NCBI GenBank assembly: GCA_934691725.1
Contig: CAKUTF010000026.1
Span: forward strand, 1 to 40,490
DNA from: an uncultured Fibrobacter sp.
GTDB lineage: Bacteria; Fibrobacterota; Fibrobacteria; Fibrobacterales; Fibrobacteraceae
Direction of reading: 5' to 3'
Length of the DNA stretch: 40,490 nucleotides
Shown here: positions 14,714 through 23,780 of the stretch, one piece after another
Position numbering within the stretch: position 1 is the stretch's first letter
How the letters are laid out: each line of letters begins with the position of its first letter
The notes under the pieces: model-generated
The model's database searches: none
The model's input: only the letters and a program-made list of their open reading frames with translations
Told to the model about the DNA's origin: nothing
Translations under genes and position numbers: made by a program

Positions 14714-17700
14714 ATGATCAAGGCAAGTATCTATAAACCCATAACCATGTTGATGGTTATCCTGACCGTTGTCGTGTTCGGCGTTTACACGTACAGCATG
14801 ATGCCGGTCAATATGCTTCCGAACTTTGAAGTTCCGGTCGTCACGGCGGTTGTACAGTATAAAGGCGCAAGCCCGGAAGAACTGGAATCCACGGTCATCA
14901 AGCCGGTCGAAGACCAGGTCGAACTGATTGACGGTATCGACTACGTGAAAGCCTATGGCATGGAGCACTACGCCATTTTCGTTCTCTTCTTCGAAATGGG
15001 AACCGATGTCGATGTGGCTGCATCCGACGTCCGCGACAAGATTTCCCAGGCGGCGGCGAGCTTCCCCGACGCGGTGGAAAGTCCCATCATCTCGAAAGTC
15101 GATATCAACAGCAGCGCGATCATCAGTTTTGCTTTTACCGGACCGATTTCCTCGACGGAACTCCGCCAGAAAGCGGACGACGAAATTAAGCCGCTCCTGA
15201 CATCGACCCCCGGTGTCGCAAGCGTGGACCTGTTCGGCGGAACGACCCGCCAAATCGTAGTCGAACTTCGCAAGGAAGATATGCTTTCACGCGAAGCGGA
15301 CCCGACAACCGTCATGGGGCTTCTCCAGGCGGCCAACGTAAACTTCCCGGCAGGCGATATCCGCGGTCTCCGAAAGAATACCGGTTCCCGCACAAAGGGT
15401 AAGTTCACAAGCCTCGATGAAATCCGCCAGATGGAAATTCCGACAGCAAAAGGCGTCATCCGCTTAGCGGACATCGCCGATGTCAAGGATACCATTGCAG
15501 ACATCACGTCCCACTCCCGCTACAACGGTGAAAACTCGGTCGGCTTCGATATCAAGAAGCGCACGGATGCGAGTGTCGTCGCCGTTTCCAAGGCCGTTCT
15601 CCGAAAGGTTGACCAGATCAACGCTTCCCTCCCGGAAGGCTACAAGCTGAACCTGGTGTATAACCAGGCGGAAAAGGTTCAGGAATCGCTAGACAACGTG
15701 ATTTCAAACATCGAAATCGCTATCGCCCTGACCGCTATCATCCTGCTTCTCTTCCTCGGGCGTTTCAGCACGATGATCATCGCCGCGGTGACGATGCCAA
15801 TCTCCGTTATCGGTGCGTTCACGTTTATGTATTTCGCAGGTTTCACCATCAACATCATGACGCTGATGGCTCTTTCCAGCGCAGTCGGGCTTCTCGTTAC
15901 CAACGCAATCGTCGTTCTAGAAAACATTTCCATGAAGCTCGACCAAGGGCTTGAACCGAAAGAAGCGGCATTCAAGGGGACTAGCGAAATCATGGTCGCC
16001 ATCATGGCATCGACGCTTACCAACGTCTGCGTGTTCGTGCCGATTGCCTTTATGAAATCCATCGCCGGATCGTTCTTCAGGAACTACGGCCTTACGATGG
16101 TATTTGCAACGGTCGTTTCCCTGCTTCTCACCTTTACGCTGACCCCGCTGATGGCGGCCTACCTGTTCAAGGGCAAGAAGAAAAATCCGGACGGGACTTT
16201 CGCTGAAGAAAAGAAAGGCATCGTTTCCAAGATTTTCGGCATATTCCCGATGTTCATCAACTGGATGCGGAACATCTACCTCAAGACGCTTTCCTTTGCC
16301 CTGTCGATTCCCGGAGTCATCTTCCAGACACTTGTACTCATTGCCCTTATCGGCGGAACATTCCTGCTCGTAACGAAGTTCATGTCCGTGGAACTGATGC
16401 CGAAGAGCGACGAAGGAGTGATCAAGCTTTCCCTCGAACTCCCCGCCGGCACGAACATCGAAACAGCGGACAGCATCACCAAGGTTATCGAAAGCCGCAT
16501 CAAGGGAATTCCCGAACTCAGGCGTTACTATGTGACGGTCGGCGGAGAATCGGGTATGAGTTCTGTCGGCCAGGCGACCATGCGGATTACGCTCATCGGA
16601 AAAGACGAGGGACGCGTTCGGACGACCGATGAAATAATCGATTCGCTGCGCCCCGTACTCGCCAACATTCCCGATGCCTACATCAGCCTAAAAGCCGCTT
16701 CGACAACAGAAATGGGCGGCGGACAGTCGGGCGATGTCGTTCTCGAAGTGCTCGGATTAGACGGGGATTCCGTTGTCAAGGCTTCGGAAATCGCGAAAGC
16801 GCACATTACCGAGATGAAAGGCGTCACAGAAGTCAAGTCGTCCTATGAAGCGGGAAAGCCCGAAATTTCCTTTATCCCGAATCGCGCGGTTCTCGCCGAC
16901 TACGGCATGGCGGTTCAATCCGCATCGACAGCCGCCTATATTTACGTGAGCGGCTACGAGACAAGCCAATACACCGAAGACGGCGAAGAATACGATATCT
17001 ACCTGAGACTTCGTGAAAGCGACCGCGATACGCGCCAGAAGATTCTGGACCTGCCGATTTTCACGTCAAAGGGTTATGTTCCGATGTCCACGCTGTTCTA
17101 TGTAGAAAACACGCAGGCTCCGACGCAAATCACCCGAAAGCACAAGAAGCGCCTGGTAGAAGTATCGATGAACCTTCTCCCCGGCTACACTTCGGGTCAA
17201 ATCATGGGTGACATCATGAAAGCCACCAAGACATGGGACGGCATTCCCGAAGGCGTCGAATTCTCCTTCGGCGGAACGGCGGATATGCAGAACGACATGG
17301 TCTCGGAATTCGTTGTCGCCATCATCATGGCAATCCTTCTGACCTATATTCTGCTCGTCGCTTTACTCGAATCCTTTGCCCAGCCTTTCGTCATCCTCAC
17401 AACGATTCCGATGGGCGCAATCGGAGTGGTACTGTCGCTTGTCGTCACGAACAAGCCGCTATCCATGATAGCGTTTATGGCAATCGTCATGCTGATCGGC
17501 GTCGTGGTGAACAACGCGATTCTTCTTCTCGACAGCGCAAACGCCTACCTGCGTTCCGGCCAGATGGGAAGACGCTCCGCCATTATCACCGCAGGCAAGG
17601 AAAAGTTCCAGGCCATCATGCTCGCCAGTGCGGCGTCCATTATCGCCCAGATGCCTCTCGCCCTTGCCATCGGAGGCGATTCCGCGGCTTCGACCCAGCC

Positions 17701-17851
17701 GATGGGTATCGCGAGCGTCGGCGGACTCCTCATCTCGGGCATCCTCACGATGTATCTGGTGCCGACATTCTTCTGGCTGCCGAATGCTATATTCCACAAG
17801 GTCAAGAGCAAGGCGCAGGAAATTAAAAAGAACCGCAGCGCAAGAGCCTAG
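14714..17851 (+). CDS. HAE1-like RND efflux pump with altered proton-relay residues
   Basis: A 1045-residue inner-membrane protein with the duplicated 6-TM plus periplasmic-loop layout of AcrB-like pumps. The N-terminus MIKASIYKPITMLMVILTVV, porter motif SPEELESTVIKPVEDQ and TM repeats are clear. In TM4 the usual VDDAIVV is VTNAIVV (T396, N397) and in TM10 the usual AKNAI is VNNAI (N933). The arginine of the RPILMT motif in TM11 is Q. These are the positions of AcrB D407, D408, K940 and R971, the proton relay. The pump may use different coupling or belong to a divergent family; substrates cannot be read from the sequence. Confidence 0.93.
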   Translation: MIKASIYKPITMLMVILTVVVFGVYTYSMMPVNMLPNFEVPVVTAVVQYKGASPEELESTVIKPVEDQVELIDGIDYVKAYGMEHYAIFVLFFEMGTDVDVAASDVRDKISQAAASFPDAVESPIISKVDINSSAIISFAFTGPISSTELRQKADDEIKPLLTSTPGVASVDLFGGTTRQIVVELRKEDMLSREADPTTVMGLLQAANVNFPAGDIRGLRKNTGSRTKGKFTSLDEIRQMEIPTAKGVIRLADIADVKDTIADITSHSRYNGENSVGFDIKKRTDASVVAVSKAVLRKVDQINASLPEGYKLNLVYNQAEKVQESLDNVISNIEIAIALTAIILLLFLGRFSTMIIAAVTMPISVIGAFTFMYFAGFTINIMTLMALSSAVGLLVTNAIVVLENISMKLDQGLEPKEAAFKGTSEIMVAIMASTLTNVCVFVPIAFMKSIAGSFFRNYGLTMVFATVVSLLLTFTLTPLMAAYLFKGKKKNPDGTFAEEKKGIVSKIFGIFPMFINWMRNIYLKTLSFALSIPGVIFQTLVLIALIGGTFLLVTKFMSVELMPKSDEGVIKLSLELPAGTNIETADSITKVIESRIKGIPELRRYYVTVGGESGMSSVGQATMRITLIGKDEGRVRTTDEIIDSLRPVLANIPDAYISLKAASTTEMGGGQSGDVVLEVLGLDGDSVVKASEIAKAHITEMKGVTEVKSSYEAGKPEISFIPNRAVLADYGMAVQSASTAAYIYVSGYETSQYTEDGEEYDIYLRLRESDRDTRQKILDLPIFTSKGYVPMSTLFYVENTQAPTQITRKHKKRLVEVSMNLLPGYTSGQIMGDIMKATKTWDGIPEGVEFSFGGTADMQNDMVSEFVVAIIMAILLTYILLVALLESFAQPFVILTTIPMGAIGVVLSLVVTNKPLSMIAFMAIVMLIGVVVNNAILLLDSANAYLRSGQMGRRSAIITAGKEKFQAIMLASAASIIAQMPLALAIGGDSAASTQPMGIASVGGLLISGILTMYLVPTFFWLPNAIFHKVKSKAQEIKKNRSARA

Positions 17852-17870
17852 ACAAACCGAAGAGAAAAGA

Positions 17871-17895
17871 CCTCGCCCAAAGCGAGGCCTTTTTG
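17871..17895 (+). terminator. Rho-independent terminator after the efflux operon
   Basis: CCTCGC, loop CCAAA, GCGAGG, followed by CCTTTTTG, beginning 20 bases after the RND stop. Confidence 0.88.
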
Positions 17896-17912
17896 TGTTT
17901 AAAGGAAAAATT

Positions 17913-18617
17913 TCAAAGATTCCGGTAGAGGATTTTCTTGCGGCATGCGGTAAATTCTTTCACTAACGAAAGAATTTTCTCTTCGCCCATACTTTCAAAA
18001 TCGACGGGATGAAACACGAGGCGCAAAACGCCAAAAGGCATATGCAAAATGATTTTAGCCAAAAGCGTTACCAACGAAAGGCTTCTCCTTGGAAGTCCGG
18101 CAAAACTTACCGCCGGAGAAAACCTCCAATTTTTATTCCCGGTTACGGCAAAGCGACCGTCGTAAAATTCAAACTTTTCCAGGACCTGTTTTTTTAAAAA
18201 AGGATTTCCATACCACGCAGGCGGCACAAATCCTGAAAGAAACGGAAGCGAAAGAGCGTTCCAGCGTTCCATCGCCTGTTCAAGCAAGGCAAAGGAATCC
18301 CATGCGCCAAGCCCCGCAAATTCCGCTTCGTTGTTCGTCAGAAAAAGAGCCGCCTTTCCAAAAACGCTCCGAGGAAAAGGCCGCGACGCCAGATGACTTG
18401 AACCGTGCAACAGCAATTCGTGTCCCGCAAAAATCAGCCGATTCAGTTCGTCCCTAAAGGCATGGACGTCCGCTTCCGCCGCGCCTTCTGTCGAAGGAAT
18501 CACCGCAATCGCGATTGGCCCGCAGACAGCATCCGACAGCAAACGGATTTGCTCCGAAGCCCGTCGAAAATTCCTTACCGAAAAATCATGGTAGCAAAGG
18601 ATGAATTTCCGTTCCAT
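17913..18617 (-). CDS. DUF2334-like polysaccharide deacetylase-fold protein
   Basis: A 234-residue protein with LCYHDFS at the start (metal-site Asp/His region), an AIAVIPS strand, the HELLLHGSSH motif near residue 92 and FVPPAW further on, which together match DUF2334/NodB-fold proteins. Such proteins are predicted to remove acetyl groups from polysaccharide; cytoplasmic or membrane-associated, as no signal peptide is seen. I used ATG 18617 rather than a TTG at 18626. Its start is divergent from the HAD gene with 51 bases between them. Confidence 0.75.
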   Translation of the reverse strand: MERKFILCYHDFSVRNFRRASEQIRLLSDAVCGPIAIAVIPSTEGAAEADVHAFRDELNRLIFAGHELLLHGSSHLASRPFPRSVFGKAALFLTNNEAEFAGLGAWDSFALLEQAMERWNALSLPFLSGFVPPAWYGNPFLKKQVLEKFEFYDGRFAVTGNKNWRFSPAVSFAGLPRRSLSLVTLLAKIILHMPFGVLRLVFHPVDFESMGEEKILSLVKEFTACRKKILYRNL

Positions 18618-18668
18618 AAATTCCAAGATAACAAAACGCTAAAACTGAAATTGCTAGATTTGACCTTG

Positions 18669-19307
18669 ATGAAAAAGAAATCGCTGTATATTTTCGACAT
18701 GGACGGTACGCTGTTCAATACGCTCGGCGATTTGAGCGTCGCCGTAAACTATGCCCTTGCCGAATTCGGCCTCAAGACACTCTCGACAGAAAAAATCAGA
18801 AGCTACATCGGAAACGGTTCCCTGAAACTCATCGAGCGTTCCCTCGAAGGCGCCGACGCTCCGCTCGAAGATTTGCACCGATGCTACAGCGAATTTTACG
18901 CCGAACATTGCCAAAACGCGACGATTCCCTATCCGGGCGTCGTCGATTTCCTGAAGAACTTTCCCGCGAAAAAGGCTCTAGCGACCAACAAGCCGCATAT
19001 TCCGGGTCTCGCGCTTTTAAAACATTTTGACCTGGAATCCTGCTTTAGCGCCTTTGCCTTTGGCGATACGGTTTCCGAGCGCAAGCCTTCTGCGGAACCC
19101 TTTCTGAAGATCCTTGCGGAAACAGGCGTTCCCAAGGAGGAAACCGTCATGGTCGGAGACGATGCGCCGGATATCCTCGGAGCGAAAAACGCCGGAATCG
19201 ACAGCGTCTTCATCGAAAACGGTTTTGGCAAGCGTTCGAGCTTTGCCCCGGTCGAACCGACCTATTCCATCCCGAACTTTTCGGATCTCAAAAATCTACG
19301 GTTCTAA
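18669..19307 (+). CDS. HAD hydrolase, phosphoglycolate phosphatase-like
   Basis: A 212-residue HAD phosphatase. Motif I is FDMDGTLFNT (D10, D12), motif II is in KKALATNKP, motif III is the lysine in SERKPSAEPF, and motif IV is MVGDDAPDILGAKNAG. The helical cap between motifs I and II matches the Gph/PGPase-like subfamily. The substrate cannot be fixed. No strong ribosome site precedes ATG 18669, and the open frame continues upstream, but the fold begins here. miaB follows after 2 bases. Confidence 0.85.
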   Translation: MKKKSLYIFDMDGTLFNTLGDLSVAVNYALAEFGLKTLSTEKIRSYIGNGSLKLIERSLEGADAPLEDLHRCYSEFYAEHCQNATIPYPGVVDFLKNFPAKKALATNKPHIPGLALLKHFDLESCFSAFAFGDTVSERKPSAEPFLKILAETGVPKEETVMVGDDAPDILGAKNAGIDSVFIENGFGKRSSFAPVEPTYSIPNFSDLKNLRF

Positions 19308-19309
19308 AA

Positions 19310-20635
19310 ATGCCGACCCGTTACCTGATCGATACCTACGGCTGCCAGATGAACGAGTACGATTCCGCGCTTATCGCGTCGATGCTCGAAAAAAACGGCT
19401 GCGTTCCCACCGAAGATCCCGAAGATGCGGATTTGTTTTTCTTCAACACGTGCTCCGTCCGGGAAAAGGCGGAAGAAAGCGCCAAGGCCCGAATTTCCAA
19501 GATGAAGTTCTTCAAGAAGCACCGTCCGTGGATCAAGTTCATCGTGACGGGCTGCATGGCGGAACATCTAGGGTCGCGTCTCATCGAGCAGGTCGATTGC
19601 GTCGATTATGTCATCGGCCCGGATCAATACAACAGGATTCCCGAATTGCTCTTTCCCCATCCGCTTGCTGTAAACAGGCGGACCCTTTCGAAGCGAATCG
19701 TCACGGGCTTTGAAGATACGGAGAACTATCTAGGCGAATACGCCAAGCTTTCGCACCCGTTTTCCGCCTATGTCACGATCCAGCGCGGATGCAATTTCCG
19801 GTGCAGCTACTGCATCGTCCCCTATGTCCGCGGAAGGGAAAAGTACCGTGATGCAAACGACGTCATCCGGGAAGTCGAAGCGGCTAGCGAACGCGGCGTT
19901 TCCGAAATCAGCCTGCTCGGCCAAACGGTCAACGCCTATCGAGAAAGGAATCTGGACTTTGCCGACCTGCTAATCAAGATTTCGGAAGTAGAAGGAATCC
20001 GTCGGGTCCGCTTCATGAGTCCGCACCCGAAGTTCTACACGGAAAAGCTCGTCGAAGTCCTGCAAGATACGCCCAAGATCTGCCCCCATGCGCATATCCC
20101 GCTCCAAAGCGGAAGCGACCCGATTTTAAAGAAAATGCGCCGCCGCTATACGGTCGATGAATTTATGCGGATTCTCGAAAAGTTTCGCGGCAAGAATCCG
20201 TTCTACGGACTAACGACGGATATCATCGCAGGCTTTGTCGGGGAAACCGACGAGGATTTCGAAGCGACCCTTTCCGCTGTCAGGGAAGCCCAGTTCGATG
20301 CGGCGTTCATGTTCATCTACAGCCCGCGCGAAGGCACCGAAAGCGCCAAGGAAACCGAAACGCTCACCGAAAGCCAAAAGCAGAAACGGTTAGAAAGACT
20401 GGTCGAGCTGCAGAACGCGATTACGCTCGAACGCAACAGGCAGATGATCGGTCGCACCGAGGAAATTTTAATCGAAGGCCCGTCGTCCAAGGATCCAAGC
20501 GAATGGGTCGGCAAGACCGGCAGTTTCAAGAAAGTCATCATCAAGTCCGAGACGGCAAAGCCCGGCGATTACGTCACATGCAAAATCGAAGACGTCCGCG
20601 GATGGACTCTTCGCGGAACGCCCATCGGACAATAA
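19310..20635 (+). CDS. miaB: tRNA methylthiotransferase MiaB
   Basis: A 441-residue enzyme that adds a methylthio group to isopentenyl-adenosine 37 of tRNAs reading U-starting codons. The N-terminal UPF0004 domain has cluster cysteines C12 (TYGCQMN), C48 (NTCSVREKA) and C82 (VTGCMAE). The radical SAM motif is C161-x3-C165-x2-C168 (CNFRCSYC), with the SPHPK and IPLQSGSD motifs following, and a C-terminal TRAM domain ends the protein. Length is typical. Confidence 0.96.
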   Translation: MPTRYLIDTYGCQMNEYDSALIASMLEKNGCVPTEDPEDADLFFFNTCSVREKAEESAKARISKMKFFKKHRPWIKFIVTGCMAEHLGSRLIEQVDCVDYVIGPDQYNRIPELLFPHPLAVNRRTLSKRIVTGFEDTENYLGEYAKLSHPFSAYVTIQRGCNFRCSYCIVPYVRGREKYRDANDVIREVEAASERGVSEISLLGQTVNAYRERNLDFADLLIKISEVEGIRRVRFMSPHPKFYTEKLVEVLQDTPKICPHAHIPLQSGSDPILKKMRRRYTVDEFMRILEKFRGKNPFYGLTTDIIAGFVGETDEDFEATLSAVREAQFDAAFMFIYSPREGTESAKETETLTESQKQKRLERLVELQNAITLERNRQMIGRTEEILIEGPSSKDPSEWVGKTGSFKKVIIKSETAKPGDYVTCKIEDVRGWTLRGTPIGQ

Positions 20636-20644
20636 GGAGAAGCG

Positions 20645-21529
20645 ATGCGTTTTTACCCCGTGTTTCTCGCCGCGGCAACTCTTTTTATCGGAAGCGTCCT
20701 AGCCGTTACTGTCGAAGACGCCCAAAAGGCATACGTGTCCGGAGACTGGATTCACGCTGCCGAAGCCTTTGACGCAGCCTGCCCCGCCCTCGAAGCGAAA
20801 GCCCGTTCCGAATGCGCGCTGTGGGGAGTGCTCGCCCGCTCCCAGACCGGGAACGCCAAGGACTTTTCCCTTGCGAGAAAAAAGCTAGACAGTCTCATCC
20901 TTGCCACGCCGGATTCGCTTCCCGTTTTTTCGGACCTCTACATGACGCGCGCCCAGTTCGAGCTTTACCTCAAACGACCGGACCTCTCTTTCCGCAGTCT
21001 CAAGACCGCTTTCGCCAAGGCGGAATCGCGACAGCTCGCTGTCATTTTCCAAGTCTGCCAGAGCCTTTACAAGGCAAGCCCGATGGATTCCGTCCAAAGC
21101 CTGTGCCGGGAAATCGAACGCGCAAAAGCAGGAAACGCCAAGGAAAGCACCGCTACCGCCGGTCCAAGTTCATCTAGCATCGGAGAATCCAGCTCGTCGG
21201 TCGCTCTTACCCAAGCCGGATCGTCGAGTTCTTCAAGCTCTTCGGAAACCGCGGGCGAAAGTTCCAGTTCCGAAAAGCCGCTCGCCAAGAACTGGTCGCT
21301 GCAAGCCGGCGCGTTCAGCATTTCCGCCAATGCCGAAATGCTCGCGAACACCCTTCGGGCAAAAAAAATTTCCGCAAGAATTCTCGAATCCAAAACCGAG
21401 GAACGCACTCTCTACCTGGTTCATGTCGAGGATTTCGAAACCCGCGAACAGGCTCTTGAATACGGGAAGAAAGTACTAGAACCGCTCCATCTGGAATTCC
21501 AGCCGATAAAAAAGCAGGAATCTTTTTAA
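20645..21529 (+). CDS. Exported SPOR-domain protein with poly-serine linker
   Basis: A 294-residue protein with a signal peptide (MRFYPVFLAAATLFIGSVLA), a TPR-like alpha-helical region (about 21-155), a serine-run linker (about 165-212) and a C-terminal SPOR domain (NWSLQAGAFSISANAEMLAN onward) that normally binds denuded peptidoglycan glycans. The serine runs resemble the linkers of many Fibrobacter exported proteins. It follows miaB by 9 bases with an AGGAGA ribosome site and probably acts in cell-wall or division processes. Confidence 0.85.
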   Translation: MRFYPVFLAAATLFIGSVLAVTVEDAQKAYVSGDWIHAAEAFDAACPALEAKARSECALWGVLARSQTGNAKDFSLARKKLDSLILATPDSLPVFSDLYMTRAQFELYLKRPDLSFRSLKTAFAKAESRQLAVIFQVCQSLYKASPMDSVQSLCREIERAKAGNAKESTATAGPSSSSIGESSSSVALTQAGSSSSSSSSETAGESSSSEKPLAKNWSLQAGAFSISANAEMLANTLRAKKISARILESKTEERTLYLVHVEDFETREQALEYGKKVLEPLHLEFQPIKKQESF

Positions 21530-21578
21530 AACCCGTCTCAAAATTCGAAAAACAGTTCTATATTTGTGATACGCCCTT

Positions 21579-21662
21579 GCCGGGGTGGTGAAATTGGTAG
21601 ACGCGCTGGACTCAAAATCCAGTAGAGGCAACTCTGTGAGGGTTCGATTCCCTCCCCCGGCA
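21579..21662 (+). tRNA. tRNA-Leu (anticodon CAA)
   Basis: An 84-base tRNA with acceptor arm GCCGGGG/CCCCGGC, anticodon stem CTGGA/TCCAG enclosing loop CTCAAAA (anticodon CAA), a long variable arm (GAGGCAACTC) as in leucine tRNAs, and the T arm GAGGGTTCGATTCCCTC. The discriminator is A; CCA is not encoded. Confidence 0.96.
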
Positions 21663-21683
21663 CTATCGAATTGCCGAGGATCC

Positions 21684-22457
21684 ATGAAAATAGCGTTCAA
21701 AATTCTTTGCGCCTGTCTATTTGCCGCAACGGTTTCGTTTGCGCAAGATGATTTTGAAACATCCGGTTCCGAAAACGGAAACTCTTCCTATTACGCTCCT
21801 GCAGAAGATACCGAAGGCGCCAACTATTACAGTGCGGACGATCCCAACGCCCCCGAAGCGACAACCGATGTCGGTTCCGTAAACGCCTCTTCCGATGAAT
21901 GGGCGGGTTTCGACTATGAATCAGTGGGACTTACCCAGTGGGAATTCCAGCAGGCCAAGGAAAGCGGCATGAGCCGCGACAAGCTTACCCAGCTGACCGA
22001 ACTGGGCGTTCGTCCGTCGGAATATCTCCAGGAACCCTGGAAGCGTCTCGGCGTCACCGAAGAAAGTTGGCTAAACGAACGGGCAAACGGTCTCGAAGAT
22101 TCCGATATCGACCGCACTTACCGGAACCGCTCCGGCGAACAGAATTACGCCTATATTTCGCTAGCGATTCCTTCCTTTTACCAGTGGAAACATGACGAAA
22201 CGGTCAAAGCCATCTGGATGGACGCTCTTTGGGTTGCCGGCGTAGCCGGTCTGACTTATTTTGCAATCAACAGCGACGATTACGACAATACATGGGTTTA
22301 CTGGCTGATTCCCGTCCTCGGAGCACATGTCTGGTCTTTCGCCGATGCGTTCTTCGGAACACAGTGGAACGACAATCCCGATGCGAACCGGTTTAGCCTC
22401 GGCATCGGACCGAACCTCGACCGCGGCGTCGCCGGAATTCTGCAAGTACGCTTCTAG
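21684..22457 (+). CDS. Exported protein with two C-terminal membrane segments
   Basis: A 257-residue protein with a signal peptide (MKIAFKILCACLFAATVSFA), an acidic low-complexity stretch (to about residue 70), a short repeat-like helical region (QAKESGMSRDKLTQLTELGV) and a C-terminal part with hydrophobic segments around ALWVAGVAGLTYFAI and WVYWLIPVLGAHVWSFADA. The last part resembles DUF5683-type proteins with a SIPSFYQW-like motif. GAGG lies just before ATG 21684. Function not recognised. Confidence 0.75.
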   Translation: MKIAFKILCACLFAATVSFAQDDFETSGSENGNSSYYAPAEDTEGANYYSADDPNAPEATTDVGSVNASSDEWAGFDYESVGLTQWEFQQAKESGMSRDKLTQLTELGVRPSEYLQEPWKRLGVTEESWLNERANGLEDSDIDRTYRNRSGEQNYAYISLAIPSFYQWKHDETVKAIWMDALWVAGVAGLTYFAINSDDYDNTWVYWLIPVLGAHVWSFADAFFGTQWNDNPDANRFSLGIGPNLDRGVAGILQVRF

Positions 22458-22462
22458 GCAAA

Positions 22463-22810
22463 ATGCAAATCGAACTTCTTAAAAGCAAGATTCACCGCGC
22501 AACGGTTACCGATGCGAACTTGAACTACGAAGGCTCCATCACGTTGGATAAAGCCTTGATGGATGCGGCAGGAATCCTCCCCTTTGAAAAGGTCGGGATT
22601 CTCGACATCAATAACGGGGCGCGTTTCGACACCTACGTTATCGAAGGAGAGCGGAACTCGGGAACGATATGCCTAAACGGCGCGGCTGCCCGAATGGTCC
22701 AGAAAGGCGATCTCGTCATCATCGTATCCTATGTTGCCCTCACTCCGGAAGAAGCGGAACATTGGAATCCGACAATCGTCAAGGTCGATTCCCGGAACAG
22801 GCCGCGATAA
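22463..22810 (+). CDS. panD: Aspartate 1-decarboxylase
   Basis: A 115-residue pyruvoyl enzyme that makes beta-alanine for pantothenate. The self-cleavage site G24-S25 is present in NYEGS, together with K8-x-H-R and NGARFDTYVIEG, and C-terminal length is normal. It follows the preceding gene by 5 bases. Confidence 0.95.
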   Translation: MQIELLKSKIHRATVTDANLNYEGSITLDKALMDAAGILPFEKVGILDINNGARFDTYVIEGERNSGTICLNGAAARMVQKGDLVIIVSYVALTPEEAEHWNPTIVKVDSRNRPR

Positions 22811-22827
22811 ATCGCTATATTTACAGC

Positions 22828-23226
22828 GTGACATTTTCTCTGACCAGAAAAATTTTACCCTTGCTTAGCCTTGTGGGAATCTTGCTTTCCTGCAAGGAAG
22901 AAGAGCAGGTCATCCAGGAAATCCGCGAAACCCCCGGAGATATTCAGGTATTGAATTCCAGCGGAATTCCCGGTGCCGCATCCAAAATGCGCGACTATCT
23001 GCGTTCCCAGGGATTTGACGTGCTCGAAATGAGCAATGAAAAACTTTGGAATTACGAAGAAACGATCATCGCTCTTCGCAATCCGCATTGGGCAGGCGCA
23101 GAAGCTCTCGCAAGAGCGCTCCACACCGAAAACGTTATCCCGCTACAGAACAAGCGCGTCCTCTTTGACGCGACGGTTTATGTGGGAAAAGACTTTGAAA
23201 AAATTATCCAGGCAGGTTCCAAATGA
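22828..23226 (+). CDS. Lipoprotein with LytR C-terminal domain
   Basis: A 132-residue protein starting at GTG 22828, giving a lipobox signal (LSLVGILLSC). The mature part carries the LytR_C-type fold with IQVLNSSGIPGAASKMRDYL and later the VYVGKD end. Such domains sit at the C-terminus of wall-polymer ligases or alone in envelope proteins. No upstream ATG with a ribosome site fits better. It overlaps rsfS by 4 bases (ATGA). Confidence 0.7.
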   Translation: MTFSLTRKILPLLSLVGILLSCKEEEQVIQEIRETPGDIQVLNSSGIPGAASKMRDYLRSQGFDVLEMSNEKLWNYEETIIALRNPHWAGAEALARALHTENVIPLQNKRVLFDATVYVGKDFEKIIQAGSK

Positions 23227-23780
23227 CAACAGCCAAGACAACCACAAAAAAGACAACCACCCGAAAGGCCTCAACAAAGGTCGCGAAAAAGAATGCTGTT
23301 TCCAAAGAGGCAAAAGCCTTGACAAAGAAAACGGACACGGAAAAAAAAGCCGCGCCGAAAAAATCAACAAAGAAAGTCGCCTACACGGAAGCGGTCCAGA
23401 TGGCCGCCAAAACCCTTTTTGAACTTCGGGCGCTTGACCTGGAACTTCTGAATCTCCAGGGGATTTCGGAAACTTCCGATTTTATGATTCTCGCCACCTG
23501 CGAAAGCGAAGCCCAGATGCAAGCGATTCTCGACGCTCTGTCCAAGGACTTCAAGGCAAAAAAACTTCCCCATCGGACGGAATACAAGCCGGGAATCAAC
23601 ATGCGCTGGGCAGTATTCGATGCAGGCTTCGACCTGATGATCCAGCTTTTCGAGGAAAGCAAGCGCGAGGAACTCGCCTTTGACAAACTCTACGGCGATG
23701 CGACCATCACAAAACTCGAAGAAAAAGACTTTATCCAGACCAAGGCGAAAAAGGTAAAAATCGAAAATGAACTCATTTGA
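23223..23780 (+). CDS. rsfS: Ribosome silencing factor RsfS with lysine-rich N-terminal tail
   Basis: A 185-residue protein whose residues 55-165 form the RsfS/Iojap domain (LDLELLNLQGISETSDFMIL, then MRWAVFDAGFDLMIQLF), which binds ribosomal protein uL14 and blocks subunit joining in stationary phase. The first 52 residues are an almost pure K/T/A tail (TTKKTTTRKASTKVAKKNAV) resembling histone-H1-like bacterial tails; typical RsfS has about 105-120 residues and no tail. The start overlaps the upstream stop, so this start is well placed for coupled translation. Confidence 0.88.
   Translation: MTTAKTTTKKTTTRKASTKVAKKNAVSKEAKALTKKTDTEKKAAPKKSTKKVAYTEAVQMAAKTLFELRALDLELLNLQGISETSDFMILATCESEAQMQAILDALSKDFKAKKLPHRTEYKPGINMRWAVFDAGFDLMIQLFEESKREELAFDKLYGDATITKLEEKDFIQTKAKKVKIENELI

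Noticed and set aside
18405..18668. Upstream extension of the HAD phosphatase frame
   Set aside because: The extra residues look like antisense of the divergent DUF2334-like gene and the enzyme fold starts at 18669.
21150..21290. Serine-codon-rich tract considered as a DNA repeat element
   Set aside because: It is explained by the poly-serine linker of the SPOR protein.
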